Source of the DNA: GCA-003244245 sp036378735 | GTDB taxonomy: Bacteria > Actinomycetota > Actinomycetes > Mycobacteriales > Pseudonocardiaceae | NCBI GenBank assembly: GCA_036378735.1 | Contig: DASUVX010000080.1 | Coordinates: 28,581-92,580 of the forward strand | Length of the DNA: 64,000 bases | Reading direction: 5' to 3' | Shown here: positions 39,448 through 47,161 of the stretch, in pieces | How the letters are laid out: every line of letters begins with the position of its first letter | Position numbering within the stretch: the stretch's first letter is position 1 | The notes under the pieces: generated by a model | Database searches by the model: none | The model's input: only the letters and a program-made list of their open reading frames with translations | Told to the model about the DNA's origin: nothing | Translations under genes and position numbers: made by a program

Positions 39448-41262
39448 CTACCCGAGTGGTAGGGGAAGGTCGAGAGTCATCAACATCACCTGATACGGAT
39501 TCCAGGCCGACATGGTGAAGTAGATTCGTGCGCCGTGGTCTGTCAGGCGGGTATGTTGAGGAATCTGATAGGGCCCATACATGCCGGCCAGGTCGGCGCT
39601 GCGATCGATGCCGAAACCCTCCTGAGTATGATCCACGTTGGGCAGGTGCATGAACTTCCCGAGCCCGTCGTTGACCGAAAAGGCGATGTCGCCTTCGGAC
39701 CAGGGACCCCAAGGATGTTTCGCCCAGCGCATGACTATGCCGCCGACGGATGCCCGGTCGGCTGGCCAGTCTGCGTTGTAGAGACATGTCCAGGCTGCCA
39801 GCAGGGGATCCCAGCGGACCGATAATTCGCCGACGCTGCCCGCCCCGAAAAGTGGAACTGCGGCTTCCTCGTCGCTGGTCCATTGCGGTTGACTGATTCC
39901 ACCGGCATAAAAAAGGAAATCGCCCGGCTGGCCGAGCTTTGCGGCTGGTTTGACCGCGAGGTACACGTCGCTCGAGCGGTAACGGCCGCTGCCGAAGACG
40001 ACGAGCTGCTGGCCGCTTCCGGGGAGTCCGTGATCCTGGGCATCCACGATCGTGGTCGACACGTTGATGAATTTGTAACGAGACACCTCATAAAGGAGCT
40101 CGAAGTCAAGCCCGTCGTCGGATCGAGCCACTACCGATCTTCCCATCAATGCATAAATTCCGGTCTGCCGGGCGTCGGTGCTGAAAAAGACATACATCTT
40201 GCCGTTCCAGCTCACCCCGTCGAGTGGCACATTGAAGCCACCCTGCGGAATGCCCGGAACTCGCGGCGGCCGGGGCAGAAACGTTAAATCAAGACCATCG
40301 TCGGCAGTTGTGTCCGTAGAGAACGCAATGGAGTCGAGGTCGTCGTTCGGGGTGCCGTGACCTACTCGCCAGGTGTCACCGAACAAGAAATAGAGCCGCC
40401 CAAGGTGTGCGAATGAGCTGCCGAGATCGGTGCCGATGATGCCGAACCTGCTCTCCGTGCGATTGAGCGCGAAGTTGGGTGTCCCGGTGCCGTTCCATCC
40501 CTCCCGATCGAACTCGCCGGTCATCTGTGCGATCTTTCGGGCGCGGTCGGCGCGCAGCGGATGCGGCTCGAGCATGTCGAAGCAGTCGGTCCGGATCCAC
40601 CATTCCGCGACGCGGAAATTGGGATGCCAGTACTGCACGACCGCAGCACGGTGCTCGTCGACGATCACCTCGAAATTGCCGTGGGGAGCCGAGCCGAAGT
40701 GAGATTGAATGATGCCACTGGATCCCGCGCAGGATTGGGTGACGAATTGGGCCTTGCTCCAGGGTTGGCGCACGTTGCTGTTGTCGCGCCAGAAGTGTCG
40801 GAGTTCTGTGCTGCCGTTGGGGAGTTGGAGGGGGACGACGACTTCGAAGTTGCCGTGGGATCCGGTGCGGTAGTCGGATTGGATGAGGCAGGCGGCGCCG
40901 GCGACGTTGTCGTGGTCGCCGGTGATTCGGGCGCCGCGGTTCCAGGGTAGTTGGGGGTTGTTGTTGTCGCGCCAGAAGTGTCGGAGTTCTGTGCTGCCGT
41001 TGGGGAGTTGGAGGGGGACGACGACTTCGAAGTTGCCGTGGGATCCGGTGCGGTAGTCGGATTGGATGAGGCAGCCGGGCGCGGCGACGGTGTCCTGGTC
41101 ACCGGTAATGCGTTGTCCGCGGGCCCAGGGGCCGAAGTCGTTGCGGGAGTTGTCACGGAACCAGTGCCACAGCTGCTCGTCCTGCGTAATGACTGCCTCG
41201 AAGTTACCATGCGACTTTAGACCGTAATCGGATTGGATGAGACTGACATATACTCGAGACAT
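39448..41262 (-). CDS. Lectin-like repeat protein with C-terminal DUF4185 domain
   Basis: This protein of about 604 residues has four N-terminal repeats of about 60 residues, each opening with IQSDYxxxSHGNFEVV (residues about 8, 70, 131 and 185; the last is IIQSHFGSAPHGNFEVI) and containing a HFWRDN-like stretch. These resemble blades of PLL/PHL-type sugar-binding beta-propellers. Residues about 225-600 match the DUF4185 glycosidase-like propeller (FGIIGTDLGSSFAHLGRLYF; FGDTWRVGHGTPNDD; YFTMSAWNPYQVMLM). No signal peptide is present. ATG 41262 (MSRVYVSLIQSD) is preferred to 41289. Repeats two and three are nearly identical in DNA. Codon use is visibly less GC-rich than the neighbours, suggesting horizontal gain beside the tRNA gene. 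Confidence 0.82.
   Translation of the reverse strand: MSRVYVSLIQSDYGLKSHGNFEAVITQDEQLWHWFRDNSRNDFGPWARGQRITGDQDTVAAPGCLIQSDYRTGSHGNFEVVVPLQLPNGSTELRHFWRDNNNPQLPWNRGARITGDHDNVAGAACLIQSDYRTGSHGNFEVVVPLQLPNGSTELRHFWRDNSNVRQPWSKAQFVTQSCAGSSGIIQSHFGSAPHGNFEVIVDEHRAAVVQYWHPNFRVAEWWIRTDCFDMLEPHPLRADRARKIAQMTGEFDREGWNGTGTPNFALNRTESRFGIIGTDLGSSFAHLGRLYFLFGDTWRVGHGTPNDDLDSIAFSTDTTADDGLDLTFLPRPPRVPGIPQGGFNVPLDGVSWNGKMYVFFSTDARQTGIYALMGRSVVARSDDGLDFELLYEVSRYKFINVSTTIVDAQDHGLPGSGQQLVVFGSGRYRSSDVYLAVKPAAKLGQPGDFLFYAGGISQPQWTSDEEAAVPLFGAGSVGELSVRWDPLLAAWTCLYNADWPADRASVGGIVMRWAKHPWGPWSEGDIAFSVNDGLGKFMHLPNVDHTQEGFGIDRSADLAGMYGPYQIPQHTRLTDHGARIYFTMSAWNPYQVMLMTLDLPLPLG
40781..41072. repeat. Near-identical 183-bp tandem duplication within the lectin-repeat gene
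   Basis: The segments 40781-40889 and 40964-41072 are practically identical over about 109 bases, offset by 183 bases (61 codons). They encode the second and third IQSDYRTGSHGNFEVV repeats. Such high DNA identity indicates a recent duplication or gene conversion. Confidence 0.85.
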
Positions 41263-41320
41263 CTCAACGGTGCCTTTCCAGTCTCGCATCGACGGGCCAA
41301 CTGGCCGCCGGTCGGCAGCA

Positions 41321-41416
41321 TGGCGGAGGCGGACGGGAATCGAACCCGCCTGGTCGAGTTACTCGACCACGTCGGTGTTGAAGACCGCGGGGGCCACCAG
41401 GCGCCCATACGCCTCC
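41321..41416 (-). tRNA. selC: tRNA-Sec (anticodon TCA)
   Basis: Read on the minus strand the gene starts GGAGGCGTATGGGCGCCTGG and ends GTCCGCCTCC-G-CCA, with an extended acceptor stem and the CCA encoded. The anticodon loop CTTCAAC carries TCA, which reads UGA. A very long variable arm (TGGTCGAG-TAA-CTCGACCA) and the 96-base total are diagnostic of selenocysteine tRNA. The T arm is GGCGGGTTCGATTCCCGTC. It lies 59 bases upstream of the DUF4185 gene and 2 kb from selA, all on the same strand. Confidence 0.96.
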
Positions 41417-41645
41417 ACATAGGATCTTAGGGCCTTGGCCGGGCGGACCCGCCGGGTGGTGCCGGCGCGGCCTGCCCGGGATCGACAGCCCTCAGCACGC
41501 CAGCATTCGGAGCAACCTATTGCGCTAGCCGCCTGCCAATTGGTCATAAACCACCTATACGGCGTAGCCGGAACTTCTGGCGGAGCCATCGTACGGCAGT
41601 ATCATTCCGCGGTCTGAAAAGCATGAACAGGTGAGGGGCTTGGCG

Positions 41646-42899
41646 GTGACTTCGACACGGCTGCTGGACTACCTGCCGCGTGGTAACTTGTTGGCCGGCT
41701 CCGCCTGGCGCAAACGGCATAATCTTGCACTGTGGATATCGGGCCTGCTCGCGCCGGCCTTATTCGTATTTGCGCTGTGGTTATGGCGCAGGCCGCCCAG
41801 CACGCTGTCAGGGCTTCTTCCGCTGGCCGGCTGTACAGCGATGGGTGCCGTCTTCGCCTGCGTCGGATTGGCGCTCTTTCGGCGTAGCACCGAAGGCGAG
41901 CAGCGCAATTCTGTGCGTTTGGCCGCCCAGCTTGCCGGCGCCGAAGTCGCTCCACGCAAGTTCACCTCTGAGCTGCTGGTCAATCTCGCCCGGCGAAACC
42001 AGAGCATGCTTTACCGGCAGCTGGCCATCATCAATCAACTTCAGGACAAGGAGCGTGATCCCGACGCGCTGGGTGCGTTGTTACACCTGGACCATCTGGT
42101 CTCGCGGGTCCGGCGTAATGCGGAGAGCCTGCTCGTGCTCGCTGCAGAGAATCCCCCTCGGATCTGGCGCAAGCCGGTAGCGCTGGTCGACGTGGTACGC
42201 GCCGCGATCGCCCAAACCGAGGACCCGGGCCGAATAGGTTTCTCCGTCGACGAACGGCTGGTGGTGCTCGGCCACTCAGTCGCCGACCTCACGCACGTGC
42301 TGGCCGAGTTGACCGAGAATGCGATGCGCTTTTCGCCACCGGAGGCGCGTGTCACGGTGCGTACTCGGCGCTGCCCTCAGCCACCGGGCGGGATTGTGCT
42401 GACCATCGAGGACTGCGGTGTCGGAATGTGCCCAGAGGATCTGGCACACGCGAACGAGTTGTTGAGGCAGCCCCGGGATGTTGACTTATCGGTGTCCCAA
42501 CGGCTCGGGTTGCACGTCGTGGCTCGACTCGCAGCTCGCCACGGCATCGCTGTGTCGCTCAGTCCCACCCCAGTTTCTGGCCTGACGGCCGTCGTTACGC
42601 TGCCTGGAGAACTGTTCGCCGATGAGCTCGTAGTGGGTATCCCGCAGCCCCGCGGCGCGTCGAGTGCGGGACCGACGGGACAACCAGCGCGGCCACCCGT
42701 GGTCGAGGGATCCAGCGTGCCGGCAGATTCTCACCAGGTGGCATCCGCGGTGGCCTCGCCGGCTACCGGCGCCCAGCCCTCGGCCCACGGTCTGATCGCC
42801 GGCCAGCCGCTGGCCCGCCGGGTGCCGCAGGCCAGCCTGGCTCCCCAATTACGCCGGCCCAAGCCTTCCGGGGAGGTCGCCGGCACAGACCACGGTTAG
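41646..42899 (+). CDS. Sensor histidine kinase-like ATPase (conservon CvnA type)
   Basis: This 417-residue protein has two N-terminal membrane helices (about residues 28-48 and 55-78). Its dimerisation region LLVNLARRNQSMLYRQLAII replaces the usual phospho-His box, as in CvnA proteins of actinomycete conservons. A HATPase domain follows at about 200-325: N-box ELTENAMRFSPPEARVTV, G1 IEDCGVGMCPEDL and LGLHVVARLAARHGIAVSLS. A Pro/Ala-rich C-terminal tail of about 90 residues ends the protein. GTG 41646 is chosen for its GAGGGG site; GTG 41631 is in frame. The usual conservon partners (roadblock, DUF742, small GTPase) are not next to it, so it is an orphan. Confidence 0.82.
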   Translation: MTSTRLLDYLPRGNLLAGSAWRKRHNLALWISGLLAPALFVFALWLWRRPPSTLSGLLPLAGCTAMGAVFACVGLALFRRSTEGEQRNSVRLAAQLAGAEVAPRKFTSELLVNLARRNQSMLYRQLAIINQLQDKERDPDALGALLHLDHLVSRVRRNAESLLVLAAENPPRIWRKPVALVDVVRAAIAQTEDPGRIGFSVDERLVVLGHSVADLTHVLAELTENAMRFSPPEARVTVRTRRCPQPPGGIVLTIEDCGVGMCPEDLAHANELLRQPRDVDLSVSQRLGLHVVARLAARHGIAVSLSPTPVSGLTAVVTLPGELFADELVVGIPQPRGASSAGPTGQPARPPVVEGSSVPADSHQVASAVASPATGAQPSAHGLIAGQPLARRVPQASLAPQLRRPKPSGEVAGTDHG

Positions 42900-42969
42900 T
42901 TCGCCGGCCCAGCCCAGCGGCGGCCCGGCCGGTCGCAACGGCGGCGCGACCGAGAGGCCAAGCGGCTAC

Positions 42970-43001
42970 GGCCCGGTCGCTCGGAGGTGAGCGACCGGGC
43001 C
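42970..43001. terminator. Hairpin terminator between kinase and MetE-C-like gene
   Basis: Perfect 12-base arms GGCCCGGTCGCT and its complement enclose an 8-base loop between two convergent genes, so this is a likely bidirectional terminator. Confidence 0.75.
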
Positions 43002-43017
43002 CGGTGGCGCAGCTGAC

Positions 43018-44190
43018 TCAGCTCACGCCTAGTTTCTCGGCGGCCATCTTCGTTCCTTCGACCCGATTCTTGATCTTCTGGAACGCGATGTCGCGGGCGT
43101 AATCGGGTGAACCGTGATTCGGTTTCTCATCGATGCTGAACGGTGAGAAGCCGCAGTCGTCGGTGGATCCGATCCGCTGCTTGTCGATGAAGTTTGCCGC
43201 CCTGACCAGCTGATCGCAGATCTCCTGGGGGCTTTCCGGCCGGGGACTCTGCCCCACGCATACCCCGATGTAGGCCATCTGGGCGACGCCATCGGCGTCA
43301 TCTTGCAGGTTTTCTGCGATGGACTGGTACACGGGGTCGCGGTCGCGCTCGCTGGCCAACTGGATGAGGAAGTAGCCAGCATTGATCTTGAACATGCTCG
43401 GAAGCAGGTTGTTGTACGGCACATCCGCGCTGTGCACCGAATCCCGGTCGCCACCCGGGCAGGTGTGGATGCCGATGTTCTGGCGTTCTTCCGCGGTGAA
43501 GTTGGCCATCACCCGGTTGTTCAGCTCGATGAAGTGGGGAAGTAGCCCGGCACCGGTCCATGGGTTGCGGGGGTCTTCCCTGGTGGACAGCCGACCCTCG
43601 GTGAAGTCGACGGAAACGCGCGCGGCGCCGGCAGCGAATGCTTCGCGAATGTCTTTCACGCATTCGTTGACGATGTCTTCTTCGAATTCGTCCCGAGAGT
43701 AGCCGGGCACCTCATCTTTCAGCGGGTACAGCAGGGCGATCATCGAAGGAGCAATCACGGCCTGCTTCATGGGCACGTGGGCGTACTGGATAGATTTCTT
43801 CAGGAAGTCGGCGGCGTGGTACTTGTACCGGAAGGGCTTACCGGTAAGGCGGGGCAATTGCCGTCCGTGACCGTCGGCGAAAATTGCGAAGAACTGACCA
43901 CCTGGGCCGAGATTGTCTGCCAGCCCGGTGCCGCTTAGGGTGTCGGTAAGGGGATAGGTGGCGAAGCTTGACACACGCTGCTCGCCATCGGAGATGATGG
44001 GTGATCCGGTGGCCTCAAACCGCTCGATCGAATCCTTGACGGCTTCTTCCTGTTCGGCTTGCAATGCCGCTAGATCAATTTTTCCCTCGTCGTGGGCCGC
44101 GTAGGCGGCCTGCAACTTGGCCGAACGAGGTAGCGAGCCGACGGGCTCGGTAGGAATTCCGGTGGCCGTTCTCGGATCGTAATCGGTCAT
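43018..44190 (-). CDS. MetE C-terminal-domain-like (cobalamin-independent methionine synthase/UROD-fold) protein
   Basis: This 390-residue protein corresponds to only the catalytic barrel of MetE. It starts MTDYDPRTATGIPTEPVGSL; PVGSLPRS is the barrel-start motif. Zinc ligands are apparent in NIGIHTCPGGDRDS (His-x-Cys) and, later, YIGVCVGQSPRPES. No tetrahydrofolate-binding N-terminal half exists, so a different methyl donor or another thiol transfer is likely. The ATG at 44190 has GAGAGGA upstream; the frame continues to 44307 without conservation. Codon use is less GC-rich than the surroundings, which suggests acquisition. It is flanked by a terminator on one side and an AT-rich 254-base gap on the other. 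Confidence 0.82.
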   Translation of the reverse strand: MTDYDPRTATGIPTEPVGSLPRSAKLQAAYAAHDEGKIDLAALQAEQEEAVKDSIERFEATGSPIISDGEQRVSSFATYPLTDTLSGTGLADNLGPGGQFFAIFADGHGRQLPRLTGKPFRYKYHAADFLKKSIQYAHVPMKQAVIAPSMIALLYPLKDEVPGYSRDEFEEDIVNECVKDIREAFAAGAARVSVDFTEGRLSTREDPRNPWTGAGLLPHFIELNNRVMANFTAEERQNIGIHTCPGGDRDSVHSADVPYNNLLPSMFKINAGYFLIQLASERDRDPVYQSIAENLQDDADGVAQMAYIGVCVGQSPRPESPQEICDQLVRAANFIDKQRIGSTDDCGFSPFSIDEKPNHGSPDYARDIAFQKIKNRVEGTKMAAEKLGVS

Positions 44191-44444
44191 GATTGTCCTC
44201 TCTAATGAAGGAGTAGGCTCTAAATAGGGTGAGTAGGCGGACCGGTAATATTTGCGCGCGGACTCCTTCCTGCCACAAAAGATCATACCGCGAATGGCAC
44301 CCGTCAACCGGTTTCATATACCAGAGAAGGCAGGCACAGACAGGTCTGTCTAGCTGTGACCTGGATCATAGTCAGATAACAATGGTCGGTCAACGCTCAC
44401 CCACATGGCCCACAACGATTCACTTACATGCGAAAAATCGTTGC

Positions 44445-45056
44445 TCAGAGTTTGGCTTGCCGCCGCCGGACGTGGGTGCGCAACCACACCACCAGTCCTA
44501 TCACGACCAGCGCGCCGAGGATGATATTGCTGGCCATGCCCAGCTGATCTTGCACCAGGGTGAGGCTCGCGCCGGCCAGGTAGCCCAGCGCGGCCACCAC
44601 CGTTGCCCAAATTATCCCGCCGAGCATGTTGTAGGGCAGAAATCGCCGCCAGCTCAACCCGCTCATTCCGGCCAAACCGGGCACCAATGCCCGCAACAGC
44701 GCGGTGGTGCGACCGATCAGTACAACAATTGGCCCGCGCCGCCGTATCAAATCATTGGTTGCGCACACCGCCTCGGGCTTGACCAGCCGCTCCGGAAGGT
44801 GGCCGAGTAATCGCGCACCGTAGCGGCGCCCGACGCCGAACCCGACCGCATCGCCAATCACCGCGCCCGCCACACCGGTGGGGATTACCGCCCACAGCGG
44901 TAAGGTCCCGACTTGCGCGGCGGCGCCCGCCACCAAGATCGCAATTTCGCCGGGGAAGACCACGCCGAGCATGGTGGATGCCTCCAGCGCGGGGCAGAGG
45001 AAGGCCAGAATCAGCATCGGAGTCGGCGGAAGTGCCCGCAGTGCGTCGAGCACCAT
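44445..45056 (-). CDS. DedA family membrane protein (second copy)
   Basis: This 203-residue DedA/VTT protein starts MVLDALRALPPTPMLILAFL. The conserved core includes EASTMLGVVFPGEIAILVAG, GDAVGFGVGRRYGARLLGHL and IGRTTALLRALVPGLAGMSG with the family Arg. It ends in a basic tail (RTHVRRRQAKL). The long frame upstream to 45356 is antisense to a small gene and is rejected. It has about 30-40% apparent similarity by eye to the DedA protein at 5114 but no repeat tail. A role in envelope lipid handling is inferred from the family. Confidence 0.87.
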   Translation of the reverse strand: MVLDALRALPPTPMLILAFLCPALEASTMLGVVFPGEIAILVAGAAAQVGTLPLWAVIPTGVAGAVIGDAVGFGVGRRYGARLLGHLPERLVKPEAVCATNDLIRRRGPIVVLIGRTTALLRALVPGLAGMSGLSWRRFLPYNMLGGIIWATVVAALGYLAGASLTLVQDQLGMASNIILGALVVIGLVVWLRTHVRRRQAKL

Positions 45057-45225
45057 GCTCCGATCTTGACTTATGAACCGGTTGGCTGCCAACCCACCCC
45101 GGTGGGCGCCGTGGTGAACGGTGGCCGGCCAACGCTCACCGTCGCCGCAAATCTGCGCACGATTTTGCCTGCCGCTAACTGAACGTAAGCAGGGCGGTAA
45201 CCACAGCGTCGCTACCGTTGGTGTC

Positions 45226-45396
45226 ATGAACGCTGCTGATCTGGATCTCCATCGCCGTCCGGGGCCGGGTGTGCGTCCGGGCCTAGGTGTTCGTCCGGGA
45301 GAGTCCGACCCGGCGGCCATGCTGGCTCGCGTGCTGCTACTGCTGGCAGTCCTCACGGTGCTGACCGCGCTCGGATTGGCGTGGTGGCTGGTCTGA
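45226..45396 (+). CDS. Small single-pass membrane protein with PGxGVR repeats
   Basis: This 56-residue protein starts MNAADLDLHRRPGPGVRPGL, continues GVRPGESDP and ends in one membrane helix (MLARVLLLLAVLTVLTALGL). The PGPGVR/PGLGVR/PGE stretch is a six-residue periodic repeat recalling the PGAGVPQ units in DedA and Asd. It is divergent from the second DedA gene and its stop is nine bases from the convergent hydantoinase B gene. No family is recognised; small size makes expression uncertain. Confidence 0.55.
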   Translation: MNAADLDLHRRPGPGVRPGLGVRPGESDPAAMLARVLLLLAVLTVLTALGLAWWLV

Positions 45397-45405
45397 GACC
45401 GTATC

Positions 45406-46983
45406 TCAGGTCACGGCTTGCCCCCAGCCACCGCCACCGGGGGTTTCGATACGGATCCGGTCACCACGGTTCAGCTGCCAGGTGCCCTTGCTGGGCAGCT
45501 CGACCTCGGTCCCGTCAGCGCGGCGAAGGATGTTGCGCCCGACCGCGCCGGGGCGCCCGCCGGCCAGTCCCCACGGCGGATTTTCCCGGCGCTCGGACTG
45601 GACGGTCAACGTGCAGTCCGCCAGCACCTCAACCTCCCGGACCAGGCCGTCGCCGCCGGGGTGTGCGCCGGCGCCGCCGGAGGACGCTCGCAGCTCGTAG
45701 CGCCATACCCGCAACGGGTAGTCCAGCTCCATCGCCTCCGCGGGAGTGTTCTGGGTGTTGGTCATCCCGGTGTGCACCCCGGACATACCGGGACGGTCGG
45801 GAGTGCCGCCCTCGCCGCCGCCCAGTGTTTCGTAGTAGCTAAACGCCTGGCAGTCACCACCGGAACTGTTGGCGCCGGTGCCGATGAGCAGGTTGTTCAT
45901 GGTGCCCTGGCTGGCCGCTGGTACCCGCTCGGGGATCGCCTGGGCGAACGCGCCGAGCAGGACATCAACGATGCGCTGGCTGGTCTCGACGTTGCCAGCG
46001 GCCGTCGGCGCGGGGAACTTCGCGTGCACCACAGAACCTTCCGGTGCGCGCACGTGTAGTGCCCGGTAGCAGCCGGCGTTGGGCGGTGCCGCGGGATCGG
46101 TAAGCATCCGGAAGACGAACATTGCCGAGGACAGCGTCACCGCGAACACCGCGTTGCAGTTCACCGGGATCTGCGGGTCGGTGCCGGCGAAGTCGATCGT
46201 CACCTCGTCGCCGGCGACGGTCACCGCGGCGCGGATCGTGACGCCGTCACCGATCTCCAGGGCATCGGAGCTGCGGTAGCACCCGTCGGGAATCTGCTGG
46301 ACCGCAGCCCGGACCCGCCGGTCGGAGTAGTCGCAGACGGCCGCCATGGCCTGCGCCAGCCGCCCCGGCCCCATCCGGCCGGCGAGCTCTTGCAGCCGGC
46401 GGGCTCCGACGTGGTTGGCCGCGAACTGCGCTCGCAGGTCACCCCGGCGCTCGCCGGGGGTCCGGGAGTTCGCCGCGATCAGCCGCAGTACGTCATCGCG
46501 CTCCCCGCTGGCGTCGGCGAGCAGGATCGGTGGGATCCGGATGCCTTCCATGGCTATCTCGGTGGCGCTTGCGGGCATCGATCCCGGGGCTGCGCCGCCC
46601 ACGTCGGCGTGATGCGCGCGGTTGGCCACATAGCCGAGCAACTCACCGCAATCGGCACCGACTGCGGCGACGATGGTGAGGTCCGGCAGGTGCGTGCCGC
46701 CCAGGTACGGATCGTTGACGCAGATCTGCTGACCGGGTTCCAGCGCACCGTAGGTATCGAGCACCGCGCGGACGCTGGCCGGCATCGCGCCCAGGTGTAC
46801 CGGGATGTGCTCGGCTTGGGCGACCATCTCCCCGTCGCGGTCGAACACCGCCGCCGAGCAGTCGGCTCGCTCCTTGATGTTCGGCGAGTACGCCGCACGC
46901 CGCAGCGCCACCCCCATCTCCTCGGCGACCCCGGCCAGCGCGTGCCGGAACACCTCCAGCTCAACGGCGGAAAGCTCGGTCAT
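45406..46983 (-). CDS. hyuB: Hydantoinase B/oxoprolinase family protein
   Basis: This 525-residue beta-type subunit of ATP-dependent hydantoinase/5-oxoprolinase/acetone-carboxylase enzymes starts MTELSAVELEVFRHALAGVA. Signature stretches are ALRRAAYSPNIKERADCSAA, VDPYLGGTHLPDLTI-like CVNDPYLGGTHLPDLTIVAA, RAHHADVGGAAPGSMPASAT, TMNNLLIGTGANS and the C-terminal YYETLGGGEGGTPDRPG. Partner of HyuA (47162): together they hydrolyse or carboxylate a cyclic amide or ketone at the cost of ATP. The gap to hyuA of 178 bases, with a palindrome and repeats, is unusual because hyuA and hyuB are normally adjacent or overlapping. The substrate is unknown. Confidence 0.9.
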   Translation of the reverse strand: MTELSAVELEVFRHALAGVAEEMGVALRRAAYSPNIKERADCSAAVFDRDGEMVAQAEHIPVHLGAMPASVRAVLDTYGALEPGQQICVNDPYLGGTHLPDLTIVAAVGADCGELLGYVANRAHHADVGGAAPGSMPASATEIAMEGIRIPPILLADASGERDDVLRLIAANSRTPGERRGDLRAQFAANHVGARRLQELAGRMGPGRLAQAMAAVCDYSDRRVRAAVQQIPDGCYRSSDALEIGDGVTIRAAVTVAGDEVTIDFAGTDPQIPVNCNAVFAVTLSSAMFVFRMLTDPAAPPNAGCYRALHVRAPEGSVVHAKFPAPTAAGNVETSQRIVDVLLGAFAQAIPERVPAASQGTMNNLLIGTGANSSGGDCQAFSYYETLGGGEGGTPDRPGMSGVHTGMTNTQNTPAEAMELDYPLRVWRYELRASSGGAGAHPGGDGLVREVEVLADCTLTVQSERRENPPWGLAGGRPGAVGRNILRRADGTEVELPSKGTWQLNRGDRIRIETPGGGGWGQAVT

Positions 46984-47081
46984 CGGCCCCTCACTGTGCA
47001 CGCTGCATGTTCATCGAGCGTCCGCTAGCGCAGCACTGGAAGCCTGTGGAGAACCCACCCTGCTGCAGTAAAGATCACCCA

Positions 47082-47108
47082 TGGGTTGACTGTGCCACAG
47101 TCAACCCA
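47082..47108. promoter_or_regulatory. 27-bp perfect palindrome in the hyuA-hyuB gap
   Basis: TGGGTTGACTGTG, a single central C, then its exact complement. With no loop it is unlikely to be a terminator and looks like a binding site for a dimeric repressor, or part of a repeat element; it lies about 100 bases upstream of hyuB. Confidence 0.5.
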
Positions 47109-47160
47109 CTGGGCACGAGCGCGCGACACACTGGGCACGAGCGCGCGACACGCCGGAGGG
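47107..47160. repeat. CGCGACACAC-type repeat, two and a half units
   Basis: CACTGGGCACGAGCGCGCGA is repeated in tandem at 22-base spacing, then CACGCCGGAGGGG, ending just before the hyuA stop codon. It is the same family as 8556, 20679, 23193 and 60254. Confidence 0.85.
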
Positions 47161-47161
47161 G

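Noticed and set aside
41321..41416. tRNA-Leu/Ser rather than tRNA-Sec
   Set aside because: Anticodon is TCA, acceptor stem and variable arm are extended, and selA and selB lie immediately downstream.
45057..45356. N-terminal extension of the second DedA protein
   Set aside because: Extension is antisense to the small gene at 45226, contains Arg-rich shadow sequence; the conserved DedA start is MVLDALRALPP at 45056.
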